From Fulvivirga sediminis (lineage in GTDB: Bacteria; Bacteroidota; Bacteroidia; Cytophagales; Cyclobacteriaceae), in NCBI RefSeq assembly GCF_016757215.1, contig NZ_JAESIY010000015.1:31281-95280 (forward strand): DNA of 64,000 nt, given 5' to 3'. Positions 45,139-53,674 of the stretch are shown one piece after another. Position 1 is the stretch's first letter, and the number at the start of each line of letters is the position of its first letter. The position numbers and the translations under genes were made by a program. The notes under the pieces are model-generated. The model worked only from the letters and a program-made list of their open reading frames with translations, did not search any database and had not been told where the DNA came from.

Positions 45139-45830
45139 TAAGAAACCTCACTACTCTTCTTGTCTGACACTAATTTTCCGCCCTTAATCTGAAGTATGCG
45201 CTCTGTATGCGCTGCCAGCTCCAGGTTATGAGTAACCATTACCAGCGTGGTACCTTCCTGCTTATTGATATTGAAAAGCAACTCCGTAACCTTTTCTGCT
45301 GTTTCCTCATCCAGGTTGCCGGTGGGCTCATCAGCAAAAAGTATTTTAGGACTAGTAATAAAAGCCCTGGCCATAGCCACACGTTGTTGTTCTCCTCCTG
45401 AAAGTTGAGAGGGATAATGATCCATCCTATCGCCCAGCCCTACACGATCGAGCAGCTCACGACCTTTTTCCTTATATATTTTTTCTCCTCGTAGCTCCAA
45501 AGGCACCGTTACATTTTCCAAGGCAGTGAGCGTAGGCAATAGCTGAAAATTCTGAAATATAAAACCTACAAATTGGTTCCTGACATAGGCCCTGTCATCT
45601 TCTCCCATTGCATTGAGTTTCATCTCTGCCAGCGATACAAAGCCTGACGTAGAAACATCTAGTCCGGCACACAGCCCCAAAAGCGTGGTTTTACCACTGC
45701 CAGACGGCCCTACAATAGCCAGGCTCTCCCCTTCTTCTACAGTGAAAGAGACATCATCCAGCACGGTGAGGCTTCTACCGGAAGATTGAAATGATTTTGT
45801 GAGGTTTTCTACAATTAGTATTTTCGACAT
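45138..45830 (-). CDS. ABC transporter ATP-binding protein of the YbbA / LolD-like family
   Basis: The 230-residue ATPase has Walker A GPSGSGKTT, signature [15 protein letters not shown] and Walker [17 protein letters not shown]. It is one base from the YbbP-like permease gene, forming a MacB-type exporter. The order permease-ATPase/tesA is conserved in distant bacteria and suggests a linked role. Confidence 0.94.
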   Translation of the reverse strand: MSKILIVENLTKSFQSSGRSLTVLDDVSFTVEEGESLAIVGPSGSGKTTLLGLCAGLDVSTSGFVSLAEMKLNAMGEDDRAYVRNQFVGFIFQNFQLLPTLTALENVTVPLELRGEKIYKEKGRELLDRVGLGDRMDHYPSQLSGGEQQRVAMARAFITSPKILFADEPTGNLDEETAEKVTELLFNINKQEGTTLVMVTHNLELAAHTERILQIKGGKLVSDKKSSEVS

Positions 45831-45952
45831 AGTATTTTTAAAACAAGCGGACGATAGGATCGTTTAAACATGCAAACAGCAGTTATCTTTCATCGGCCTT
45901 AGTTTTTGGTTTAATAATTGATGTACCAGGCTTTATCATCACTGACAATACA

Positions 45953-46576
45953 ATGATTATGTTCAAGAAACAACTTATATATATACTGATCACAGGATTT
46001 TTTGTTTTATCAGCGTTTAATACTGAACAAAAAACCATTATTTTTTTTGGTGATAGCCTCACTGCAGGCTATGGTTTATCCAAAGAGCAGGCCTTTCCTG
46101 CCTTGGTAGAAGACAAGCTGGAAGCCAGTAACAAAAACTATAAAGTGATCAATGCCGGCCTTAGTGGAGAAACTACTGCTGGCGGCCTCTCTAGAATCGA
46201 CTGGATACTAAAGCAGCCTGTAGATATTTTTGTGCTGGAGCTTGGTGCTAATGATGGACTGCGAGGTTTGCCTCTAGATCAGACCAGAAAAAACCTACAA
46301 GGCATAATAGACAAGGTGAGAAAGAAAAACCCTGACGTGAAAATAGTCATTGCCGGCATGATGGTACCTCCTAACTTGGGGCCGGAATATAGCGCCGAAT
46401 TTCAGAAAATATTCCCTCAGATTGCTAAGAAAAATAACGCCACCCTCATTCCTTTTTTACTAGAAGATGTGGCTGGAGACAGTAACCTCAATCAGGCTGA
46501 CGGCATACACCCTAACGTGAAAGGTCACAAAATAGTAGCGGATAATGTAATGGAGGTTTTGAAAGAGGTGCTGTAG
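45953..46576 (+). CDS. tesA: SGNH/GDSL hydrolase, TesA-like arylesterase / lysophospholipase
   Basis: The 207-residue product has a signal peptide and the four SGNH blocks: GDSLTAGYG (nucleophile Ser35), GLSGETTAGG, GANDGLRG and DGIHPN (catalytic Asp-His). TesA-type enzymes hydrolyse thioesters, aryl esters and lysophospholipids in the periplasm. It is divergent from the YbbAP-like ABC genes. A start two codons later (MFKKQ) is equally possible. Confidence 0.93.
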   Translation: MIMFKKQLIYILITGFFVLSAFNTEQKTIIFFGDSLTAGYGLSKEQAFPALVEDKLEASNKNYKVINAGLSGETTAGGLSRIDWILKQPVDIFVLELGANDGLRGLPLDQTRKNLQGIIDKVRKKNPDVKIVIAGMMVPPNLGPEYSAEFQKIFPQIAKKNNATLIPFLLEDVAGDSNLNQADGIHPNVKGHKIVADNVMEVLKEVL

Positions 46577-46636
46577 ATACAACTCTCTACAAAGCCTCAG
46601 CTGAAACTAACTTGAAAATCGCTAATACTATTTGAA

Positions 46637-46718
46637 AAATTGCAAATAACTCTGAGCCGCTAAACTGAGCGGCAACACTCAAAACCTTAATGGCCTTCAC
46701 TTGAGGATTTTGCAATTT
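46637..46718 (+). other. Predicted three-way-junction RNA/DNA fold in an intergenic region
   Basis: AAATTGCAAA (46637-46646) and TTTGCAATTT (46709-46718) form a perfect 10-bp closing stem. Inside lie two hairpins: GCCGCT/AGCGGC (46656-46661 with 46668-46673) and CTCAA/TTGAG (46678-46682 with 46701-46705). The strand is not known. It may be a terminator region for tesA, an untranslated-region element or a small RNA. Confidence 0.4.
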
Positions 46719-46852
46719 CACTTTTCATTTCCATTGATAAAGGGCTAAGTATAATAAGGAAAACAAATCCATTACTGAATAACAAGATGAATTTTTTGTT
46801 ACTTTTATTCTTGTCTAGAAACACATAACCTCCTCTATAAAACCAAAAACCA

Positions 46853-47362
46853 ATGAAACTCACCATCACCACCTTATTTTTCGCCCTATTGGCTCTTAAG
46901 AGCTATGGACAGGAAACCATAACCGTAGAATACACTGCAGACTACAGGGCACTGATTAATGGCCAACAGATAGACAACACCACTACCTACGATGACATAG
47001 TGAAATTACTTGGCGAACCGGAATTATATAAGGCCTATCCTACAGGTAAAAGAAAATACCATTATAAAGAGCTCGGTATTGTGCTAAGCACGGTAGAGGG
47101 TAATGTATTATCTATAGGCTTCAATTATAACTGGGATGGTGATAAGAATTTTCCGGAAACTTCTTTTGAGGGCGAACTGAAGGTAGGAGATATTTTTATA
47201 AACAAAAGTTCTCATGCTATCATCATTGAAAACCTGGCCGAGTTGGGAATAAACTGCCCTATCCCCCGCATGTGCATGAATAACCCGAAGAAGATCAGAA
47301 ACCCAATTTTATTAGGTTTTGAAAATGATGAGATTACTCAAGTGAGTATTGAGTTTCATTAA
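46853..47362 (+). CDS. Unrecognised exported protein
   Basis: The 169-residue product has a cleavable signal peptide (ending KSYGQE) and a soluble periplasmic beta-rich domain (LINGQQIDNTTTYDDIVKLLGEPE, KELGIVLSTVEGNVLSIGFNY). It contains two cysteines near the end (NCPIPRMCMNN). The LGEPE segment recalls small lipoprotein domains with a DDI-LG-P motif, but I cannot name a family. Confidence 0.75.
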   Translation: MKLTITTLFFALLALKSYGQETITVEYTADYRALINGQQIDNTTTYDDIVKLLGEPELYKAYPTGKRKYHYKELGIVLSTVEGNVLSIGFNYNWDGDKNFPETSFEGELKVGDIFINKSSHAIIIENLAELGINCPIPRMCMNNPKKIRNPILLGFENDEITQVSIEFH

Positions 47363-47415
47363 CCCTACTTTATTTTAGTATAATTGCCATTTAAACACCT
47401 AAATCCTTTTAAACT

Positions 47416-48087
47416 ATGTCGTATAATAAGGGGAAATTTTCTATAACATTACTTTTTGTTATTATCTCCTGGTCAGCCATAGCACAAGACCAATTCATAT
47501 CTCTCAAAGGAGGCCTAAACATCACTAAAATACAGTCAGATGGGTTATTTTCGCCAAACGATGCGCGCAAGGGCTTCGTTGCCGGTGTCGGATATGAATA
47601 CCATTTGGGCACTGGTATATTCCTTGGTGCAGACTTACTCTATAACCAAAGAGGATATACTAATGATGCTTATTTCATGAGTGATAATGGAAGTAGCTCC
47701 AAAGAGAAGGTCACCTTTGAGTACGACTACAACTATATATCCATTCCTCTCAAAGTAGGTTATAAATCTGGCGCTACTAAAATATCAGCCTTTGGTAATG
47801 TGGGCTTAGTACCCTCTATACTAGTATATGCTGAAATTACAGAACCTTCGTTAGGCGAACTTCTAGAGGGGAAAACTACTACTATCACCAAAAAGGCAAG
47901 TAGGTTTGACCTTGCAGGAATGGCTGAAATAGGAGGCATTCTTCAATTCAGTAATGAAATTCATTTATTCACTTCAGTAGCCTTTCAACATAGTCTTACT
48001 AGCATAACTAATGACAACTATTTCTCAGAAAGCAAAGCTCGCCATTATGGTGTGATGTTAACCTTAGGCCTAAAAAAATCCATTTAA
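47416..48087 (+). CDS. Outer-membrane beta-barrel protein (PorT-like family)
   Basis: The 223-residue product has a signal peptide (WSAIAQD) and alternating strands typical of the OMP_b-brl_2 family (SLKGGLNITKIQSDG, FVAGVGYEYHLGTGIFLGADLLYNQRG, YISIPLKVGYKSG, GVMLTLGLKKSI). The expected role is structural or channel-like in the outer membrane. It is 53 bases after the preceding exported protein gene. Confidence 0.85.
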   Translation: MSYNKGKFSITLLFVIISWSAIAQDQFISLKGGLNITKIQSDGLFSPNDARKGFVAGVGYEYHLGTGIFLGADLLYNQRGYTNDAYFMSDNGSSSKEKVTFEYDYNYISIPLKVGYKSGATKISAFGNVGLVPSILVYAEITEPSLGELLEGKTTTITKKASRFDLAGMAEIGGILQFSNEIHLFTSVAFQHSLTSITNDNYFSESKARHYGVMLTLGLKKSI

Positions 48088-48217
48088 ACGCTCTACTACA
48101 AACTTTATAAGTAATAACACAAACCTATTACCATCCCATAAATTACTTTAATAACTTTACATGAGCCAATAGTTTAAAAATTGGCCTATTGTTTACTATT
48201 AACAAACCACTACCAAC

Positions 48218-49195
48218 ATGATAAAATGGGGCATAATCGGTACAGGCACTATTGTCCACAAGTTTCTTAATGATTTTCCCTTTGCTGAGGGCGGACAATT
48301 AGAGGCCATAGCTTCCCGAAATATAGAAAGAGCCAATGAAGTGGCTACTGCTTATAAGATCCCTAAAGCTTACGGCAGCTACGAAGCTCTACTGAAAGAT
48401 CCACAGATAGATGCTGTATACATAGGCACTCCACATCATTTGCATTATGACAATACCTTAGCTTGTTTAGAAGCCGGTAAAGCTGTGCTATGTGAAAAGC
48501 CGATTTCTGTAAACGCTAATATGGTTAAAGGCATGTTTGCTAAGGCAGAAGAAAAGAGGACCTTCCTTATGGAGGCTATGTGGACTTACTTTCTGCCTCC
48601 TATACTGGTAGCGAAGCAGTGGGTAAATGAAGGTCAGATAGGAGATGTAAAAATGATTAAAGCTGATTTCGGTTTCACCGGCACTTTCTCCGATGATCAC
48701 CGGCTTTTCAACCCTAATATGGCCGGTGGAGCTTTGCTGGATGTAGGCATTTATCCTATAGCTCTGGCACTGCTATTCGCTAATTCTGAACCACAAGACA
48801 TAATGGCCAATGCCATTATTGGCAAAACCGGAGTAGATGAGACCAACAGCATAGAAATTAAGTTTGAAAATGGTGTAATAGCTCAGCTAGCCAGCTCTAT
48901 CACTGACAAATTCCCTAATAAAGGCTACATCTATGGATCTGAAGGCTATATCAAAATCCCTAACTTTTGGGAAGCCAAAACGGCCAAGCTACACCGCTAT
49001 GATGATGAAGGCTCAGAAGAATTTGTAGATGCCCGAAAACCTATGGGTTTTAACTATGAAATAGAAGAGGTAAACCAGTGCCTTATGGAAGGTAAGCTCA
49101 GTAGCTCCACTGTGGGCTTAAAACAAAGCATGGATCTGATTGGAGTGATGGATCAGGTAAGATCAATTATAGGCTTGAAATATCCTTTCGAATAA
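48218..49195 (+). CDS. Gfo/Idh/MocA family NAD(P)-dependent oxidoreductase
   Basis: The 325-residue protein has the N-terminal Rossmann motif GIIGTGTIVHKF and the active-site motif VLCEKPISVN, then the C-terminal alpha/beta domain. GGALLDVGIYPIALA is the conserved substrate-side segment. Members act on sugars, inositols or trans-dihydrodiols. The substrate cannot be read from the sequence and the gene is alone. Confidence 0.92.
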   Translation: MIKWGIIGTGTIVHKFLNDFPFAEGGQLEAIASRNIERANEVATAYKIPKAYGSYEALLKDPQIDAVYIGTPHHLHYDNTLACLEAGKAVLCEKPISVNANMVKGMFAKAEEKRTFLMEAMWTYFLPPILVAKQWVNEGQIGDVKMIKADFGFTGTFSDDHRLFNPNMAGGALLDVGIYPIALALLFANSEPQDIMANAIIGKTGVDETNSIEIKFENGVIAQLASSITDKFPNKGYIYGSEGYIKIPNFWEAKTAKLHRYDDEGSEEFVDARKPMGFNYEIEEVNQCLMEGKLSSSTVGLKQSMDLIGVMDQVRSIIGLKYPFE

Positions 49196-49235
49196 GGGGT
49201 TTATGAACAAATAGGCCGTCTTCAACAATCGTAAC

Positions 49236-49324
49236 GAGAATTGGTGAGTGTCACATTGAAGTACTCAAAAGCCTCTGTTTCAAGGAAATAAGGATTGCGA
49301 GTACCTCACTCTTACTTAATTCTC
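49236..49324 (+). other. Long imperfect inverted repeat after the Gfo/Idh/MocA gene
   Basis: Three nested pairs occur in order: GAGAATT/AATTCTC (49236-49242, 49318-49324), GAGTG/CACTC (49246-49250, 49307-49311) and GTACTC/GAGTAC (49261-49266, 49299-49304). The resulting imperfect hairpin is followed by TTTTG. It may be a weak terminator for the upstream gene or a degenerate element. Confidence 0.35.
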
Positions 49325-49367
49325 TTTTGACACAATATCTTTGGTTTTATATAGAAATCAAGAGATG

Positions 49368-49874
49368 TTAGGCATCATAGCTAATCGCCTTCACTTCAAA
49401 TACGCGTTCTCCTTTTGCCAGTTTAAGAACGGCTTCCTCTCCTACTTTCTTTTCTATTAGCAACCGGGCTATGGGCGATATGAAAGCGATCTTTCCTTTA
49501 TTGATGTCCGCTTCATCAACCCCCACTATCTGGTATTTCTGTAATTTGCTTACCCCTTTTATCTTTAAAGTAACCGTAGCTCCAAACCTCACTTCGTCGG
49601 CATACTGATCTTCTATCGGAACTATCTTAGCACTATTAATCCTCTCATTGAGTAAGTTTAGCTTAGCATTAATAAAATTGGTAGCTATTCGCTTCTCATT
49701 TTCATTAACACTATCAATATTATCTCTTTCCTTTATCAGCTCTTCTCTTTCTTCAAGCAGCAAATCCATCCCATTTCTGGTGACATAGTTAGTAGCTCCG
49801 GCAGGCAAATCCGCACGCGGCGGCACCATGGGTATTTCTTCCTGATCTTCTTCTTTTACAAACCCTCTACTCAT
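49368..49874 (-). CDS. GreA/GreB family transcription elongation factor-like protein
   Basis: From the ATG at 49874 (MSRGFVKEEDQEEIPMVPP) the product is 168 residues. A coiled coil follows (LLEEREELIKERDNIDSVNENEKRIATNFINAKLNLLNERIN), then the FKBP-like C-terminal domain of Gre factors (IPIEDQ-type turn, VRFGATVTL, YQIVGVDEADINKGKIAFISPIARLLIEKKVGE). A longer frame to 50009 runs into the terminator of the next gene and was rejected. Gre factors rescue backtracked RNA polymerase. It may be a GreB-like paralogue rather than the main GreA. Confidence 0.85.
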   Translation of the reverse strand: MSRGFVKEEDQEEIPMVPPRADLPAGATNYVTRNGMDLLLEEREELIKERDNIDSVNENEKRIATNFINAKLNLLNERINSAKIVPIEDQYADEVRFGATVTLKIKGVSKLQKYQIVGVDEADINKGKIAFISPIARLLIEKKVGEEAVLKLAKGERVFEVKAISYDA

Positions 49875-49955
49875 ATTCTTTCTCTTTTGCTTTATAAACA
49901 GATTATAAGGCTTTATGTTTTTTATAGCAAATGCAGACTTCTCACTATAAAAATC

Positions 49956-49988
49956 AAAAAAGAGGCTTGCTAAGCACACCTCTTTTTT
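49956..49988 (-). terminator. Intrinsic terminator between the persulfide dioxygenase and Gre-like genes
   Basis: AAAAAAGAGG/CCTCTTTTTT (49956-49965 with 49979-49988) closes an inner TGC/GCA pair. Flanking A and T runs allow use in either direction; the minus-strand gene ending at 50058 is the likely client. Confidence 0.82.
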
Positions 49989-50057
49989 GTCAATCAGATA
50001 ATCATTCATTGCGTAAAGCTTCTATGAGCAATACAAACCCGAAAAGGTTACTTTATT

Positions 50058-51470
50058 TTAACTAAACACTTTGCTCTGACACACAAAATCGGTTTTTGGC
50101 ACCTCTGTTTTGGCTATTGCTCCAAAGCCACCTGCTACTTCTGAAAAGTTTCTATAACCTCTAGCCTGTAAAATACTGGCCGCAATCATACTTCTATAGC
50201 CTCCTGCGCAGTGCAGGTAGAAATGCTCGTTATCATCTATATCTTTAAGCCACTCATTGATATAAGCTAATGGCTTATTATAAGCCTCATCCACATGCTC
50301 TGCTGCATATTCACTCTCCTTACGAACATCTATCACAGTGGAAGACTTGCCTTCAATTTCTTTAGCAAATTGCGCTGCTGTAATTCGATTTACGGTATCC
50401 ACCTCTTTTCCTGCTTTTTTCCAGGCTTCAACTCCTCCCTTAAGATATCCTAACACCTGATCAAAGCCTACTCTGCTCAATCGGGTAATAGCTTCTTCTT
50501 CAGCTCCTTCATCAGTAACCAATAATATAGGCTGCTTTACATCTACAATCATAGCACCTACCCAAGGGGCAAAATCTCCCTTCAGACCTATATTTATAGA
50601 CTGGGGAACAAAACCATTGGCAAAATCAGAATTACTTCTCGTATCTAACACTAAAGCTCCGCTAGACTCTGCTACTGCTTCAAATTCGGCTACCTCTAAG
50701 GTCTTCAACCCTTTATCAAGCACCTGTTCGAAGCTATCATACCCTTTTTTATTCATGGCTACGTTCATTCCAAAATAGGCAGGCGGAGGTAAAAGTCCAT
50801 CGGTTACGGCTTTAATGAAGCTAGCCTTATCTGGCTGTTTCAACGCATAATTTACCTTTTTCTGATTGCCCAAAGTATCCACTGTTTCCTTCATCATATT
50901 TTTACCACAGGCAGAACCTGCTCCATGAGCTGGGTACACGGTAACATCATCAGGTAGTGTAATTATCTTATTGTATAAGCTATCATATAGTAATCCCGCT
51001 AGTTCTTCCTGAGTCATATGAGCTGCTTTCTGAGCCAAGTCAGGTCTACCGACATCACCGAGAAAAAGGGTATCTCCACTAAACAAAGCGGTTGGTTTTC
51101 CTTGTTCATCACGTAAGAGATAGCAGCTGCTTTCCATTGTATGCCCCGGGGTATGTAGAACCTCTATAGTCACATCTCCCAATTCAAACACCTGATGATC
51201 TTCTGCGATTATAGCCTCAAAAGCAGGCTGCGCCTTGGGGCCATACACAATAGGAGCTCCCGTCGCATTACTCAAATCCACATGCCCACTTACAAAATCG
51301 GCATGAAAGTGCGTTTCAAAAATATATTTGAGCTTTACATTATCTCGTTCAAGTCTATCAAGGTAAGGCTGCGTTTCTCTGAGCGGATCTATAATAACCG
51401 CTTCTCCCTTAGAGGTGATATAATAGGCTCCCTGCGCCAGGCATCCCGTATATATTTGTTCTACTTTCAT
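50058..51470 (-). CDS. CstB-like persulfide dioxygenase-rhodanese fusion (MBL fold plus two rhodanese domains)
   Basis: From the ATG at 51470 (MKVEQIYTG) the product is 470 residues; the longer frame to 51548 adds an unlikely extension. The metallo-beta-lactamase domain has ETHFHADFVSGH (His54, His56, Asp58), HTPGHTMES and FSGDTLFLGDVGRPDL, all typical of ETHE1/persulfide dioxygenases. The first rhodanese domain has lost its catalytic Cys (ILLVTDEG), while the second keeps it (Cys421 in HCAGGYRS). This matches the CstB arrangement of dioxygenase, pseudo-rhodanese and active rhodanese. It detoxifies sulfide-derived persulfides to sulfite or thiosulfate. No csoR/cstR-type regulator is adjacent. 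Confidence 0.92.
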   Translation of the reverse strand: MKVEQIYTGCLAQGAYYITSKGEAVIIDPLRETQPYLDRLERDNVKLKYIFETHFHADFVSGHVDLSNATGAPIVYGPKAQPAFEAIIAEDHQVFELGDVTIEVLHTPGHTMESSCYLLRDEQGKPTALFSGDTLFLGDVGRPDLAQKAAHMTQEELAGLLYDSLYNKIITLPDDVTVYPAHGAGSACGKNMMKETVDTLGNQKKVNYALKQPDKASFIKAVTDGLLPPPAYFGMNVAMNKKGYDSFEQVLDKGLKTLEVAEFEAVAESSGALVLDTRSNSDFANGFVPQSINIGLKGDFAPWVGAMIVDVKQPILLVTDEGAEEEAITRLSRVGFDQVLGYLKGGVEAWKKAGKEVDTVNRITAAQFAKEIEGKSSTVIDVRKESEYAAEHVDEAYNKPLAYINEWLKDIDDNEHFYLHCAGGYRSMIAASILQARGYRNFSEVAGGFGAIAKTEVPKTDFVCQSKVFS

Positions 51471-51724
51471 AATTGATTCCTTCCATTTCGTTTTACAATA
51501 CAAAAATGAGATACTTCCATTGTTTTTACTGTTACTTTTGTCACACAAGCCATATTTATATTACTTATCCTTATAAGTTCACTTGGGATAAAGCCCGCCA
51601 CACATTACCGCTATCAAATATGTTAATAATTAAATCAATATTAATCCAATTAGCTTAATTACAGAATTTAAGTAAGATTTTTATGTGATTTTTTATTATA
51701 TTATACCAAGCAAAATAAGAACAC

Positions 51725-52246
51725 ATGAAATGTAAATATTGCCAAACTGAAACCACAGAAGAAACCGCTGAGTGCAACGTATGCCGCTATCCTATTAAAG
51801 GAACTGAAAAAGAACAAGCTTCATTTGTAGCTAAACAGATTATACAAAAAAGGGAGGTTGAAGAGTCTTATGAAAAGTTAAAAAAAGCGAGAAATATTCT
51901 ATTTATTATTGGTGGCTTTTATATTGTATTTCCATTTACTCCTCTTTCTGGAACTATAACACAGTTTGCTATAATAGTCAGTGTTATATTAGGAGTAATT
52001 TTCACGATATTCGCATTCCTTACCTATAAAAGTCCGTTAGTAGCTATAGGCATTCCCTTATTTCTTACTTTAGCTTTCTACGTGGTGCTATTACTGATAA
52101 ATCCCATATTATTATTTACAGGTTTACTCTGGAAAATAATAATCGTGTCAGGGTTAGGTTACGGATTTGCTAGTGTGTGGAAATCAAACCAAATATTAAA
52201 AGAAAACCAATACCTGGCTTCCATTGTAAGGCCTGGCCAATCATAA
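51725..52246 (+). CDS. Small membrane protein with an N-terminal zinc ribbon
   Basis: The 173-residue product begins with a CxxC-x13-CxxC zinc ribbon (KCKYCQTETTEETAECNVC), then has three to four membrane segments (ILFIIGGFYIVFPF, FAIIVSVILGVIFTIFAFL, VAIGIPLFLTLAFYVVLLLI, LLWKIIIVSGLGYGFASV). I do not recognise a family. A TACTTTTG (-7-like) element lies far upstream at 51533-51540, which could serve a long 5' untranslated region. Confidence 0.75.
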   Translation: MKCKYCQTETTEETAECNVCRYPIKGTEKEQASFVAKQIIQKREVEESYEKLKKARNILFIIGGFYIVFPFTPLSGTITQFAIIVSVILGVIFTIFAFLTYKSPLVAIGIPLFLTLAFYVVLLLINPILLFTGLLWKIIIVSGLGYGFASVWKSNQILKENQYLASIVRPGQS

Positions 52247-52335
52247 ATTTTCTGATAAGCAATAATTTTATAGTTTTAAGCAGTTTTAATTAAAACATAT
52301 CTCATCTAATACTGAAAAGAGGTGGGTTTAATTAC

Positions 52336-52779
52336 ATGGGATTAAGCTTATCAGAATATGTAAAAAGGAGAAATGGAGTAGCTATGGGAAGCTCTAAATC
52401 TCTTAGAAACAACCTGTACCGTTCTTTAGGCGCCAGTAATTTCTCTCTATTTTGGAATTACTGGAATCCTATATTTGGGTATTACTTAGGAAATTTCATC
52501 TTCAAGCCATTAAAAAAATTCGCGCCTGTTTCTTTAGCCTTAATCCTTACCTTTGTATTCTGCGGGCTTATTCATGATGCTGTAACTACACTTCTACGCC
52601 AACACATCTCTCTGTTTTTCACCTTATGGTTTTTCTTTATGAGCCTAATAGTATTACTCACCCGAAGTCTTCAGCATAATTTCTCAAAGCAAACCTGGTT
52701 AACAAGAGCTGCCATCAACATTGCTTTCATATCTATATGCTTTCTAGCTACCTATCTAATCCTAAAAGTCGACTATTGA
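52336..52779 (+). CDS. Membrane protein with MBOAT-like sequence features
   Basis: The 147-residue product has three to four membrane helices. FWNYWNPIFGYYLGNFIFKPL and FCGLIHD resemble, in order, the conserved FWRRW...Y segment and the GLWHG catalytic-His segment of membrane-bound O-acyltransferases, but the whole protein is about one third of a normal MBOAT. It could be a minimal acyltransferase-like protein or an unrelated protein with similar motifs. It shares direction with the zinc-ribbon gene 89 bases upstream. Confidence 0.5.
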   Translation: MGLSLSEYVKRRNGVAMGSSKSLRNNLYRSLGASNFSLFWNYWNPIFGYYLGNFIFKPLKKFAPVSLALILTFVFCGLIHDAVTTLLRQHISLFFTLWFFFMSLIVLLTRSLQHNFSKQTWLTRAAINIAFISICFLATYLILKVDY

Positions 52780-52936
52780 ATCAGTAAGTCGCAAAACAAC
52801 TGTTAATAGATTTTTTACTCTTCATATCGTAAAATATAAAAGCCTTGTTTGGAGATTATTGCTACTAATAAATGAGCTAGCCAAAACCTATTTCTTTTCC
52901 TCAATCCTAAGGTTATAAGTTAGAAAGGCTTCATGT

Positions 52937-53578
52937 CTAAAAGATAACTGATTCTACCACCACCTCTTCTTCATCAATAGGTATATCACTACATAGGTGG
53001 GTAACATGATTCTTGATCAAGTCACAAGCTTTCAAATGCCATGTTTTACCCTCTACCAAAACTGCATAACCTGTAACATCTATTTGGTTTAGGGCGATAT
53101 TTAGCCCTCTTCCATCGGCCTTCAATACCGCTTCCTTTTTAGTCCAATAATTAAAGAATGCCACCTTTGAATCCTCGGCCTCAAAGATATTTTGATACTC
53201 GGTATCAGTCCATTGGTTCTTAAAATCTGATATTTTAATATCTGATATCTCCTCTATATCAATTCCTACCCTTCTACAATCAGAAATAACACAAGCCACA
53301 GCCTTCTTGGTATGTGATATATTGAAATCCAAATTTGTAAAATCAGGCAAATAGGGCCTTGAATATTGTGAATACTCCAAGTGCAGTGGAGATTTATAAT
53401 GAAATTTCTCAAGGCCTTTTTGCAACAATAACTTCCCGAAGAGCGAAGCATGCCTATCTTGCCACATCACATACCTTAATATTTTTTCATGATGATCAAC
53501 GGGTAGTAGCCTCAAAAGTGCTTGAAACTTCTCATCCTCTAAAGGTTGATCAAACACCGCAAAAAATAAATACGTCAT
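52937..53578 (-). CDS. 4'-phosphopantetheinyl transferase (Sfp family)
   Basis: The 213-residue protein adds the phosphopantetheine arm to acyl, aryl or peptidyl carrier proteins. It has the Sfp motifs FNISHT, VGIDIEE (metal-binding Asp and Glu) and WTKKEAVLKADGRGL. This larger Sfp type usually serves secondary-metabolite or fatty-acid synthases. No synthase lies in this window. Confidence 0.92.
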   Translation of the reverse strand: MTYLFFAVFDQPLEDEKFQALLRLLPVDHHEKILRYVMWQDRHASLFGKLLLQKGLEKFHYKSPLHLEYSQYSRPYLPDFTNLDFNISHTKKAVACVISDCRRVGIDIEEISDIKISDFKNQWTDTEYQNIFEAEDSKVAFFNYWTKKEAVLKADGRGLNIALNQIDVTGYAVLVEGKTWHLKACDLIKNHVTHLCSDIPIDEEEVVVESVIF

Positions 53579-53674
53579 TCGTTCTCAATATTACCTTATC
53601 ATTTATCTACTCTAAATTAATATTATAATCCATTAAAATATCATTTTAAAGAGACGAAACAAAAGCTATTCACT

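Noticed and set aside
49875..50009. N-terminal extension of the Gre-like frame
   Set aside because: It runs across the upstream terminator and does not resemble Gre proteins; the ATG at 49874 gives the normal N-terminus.
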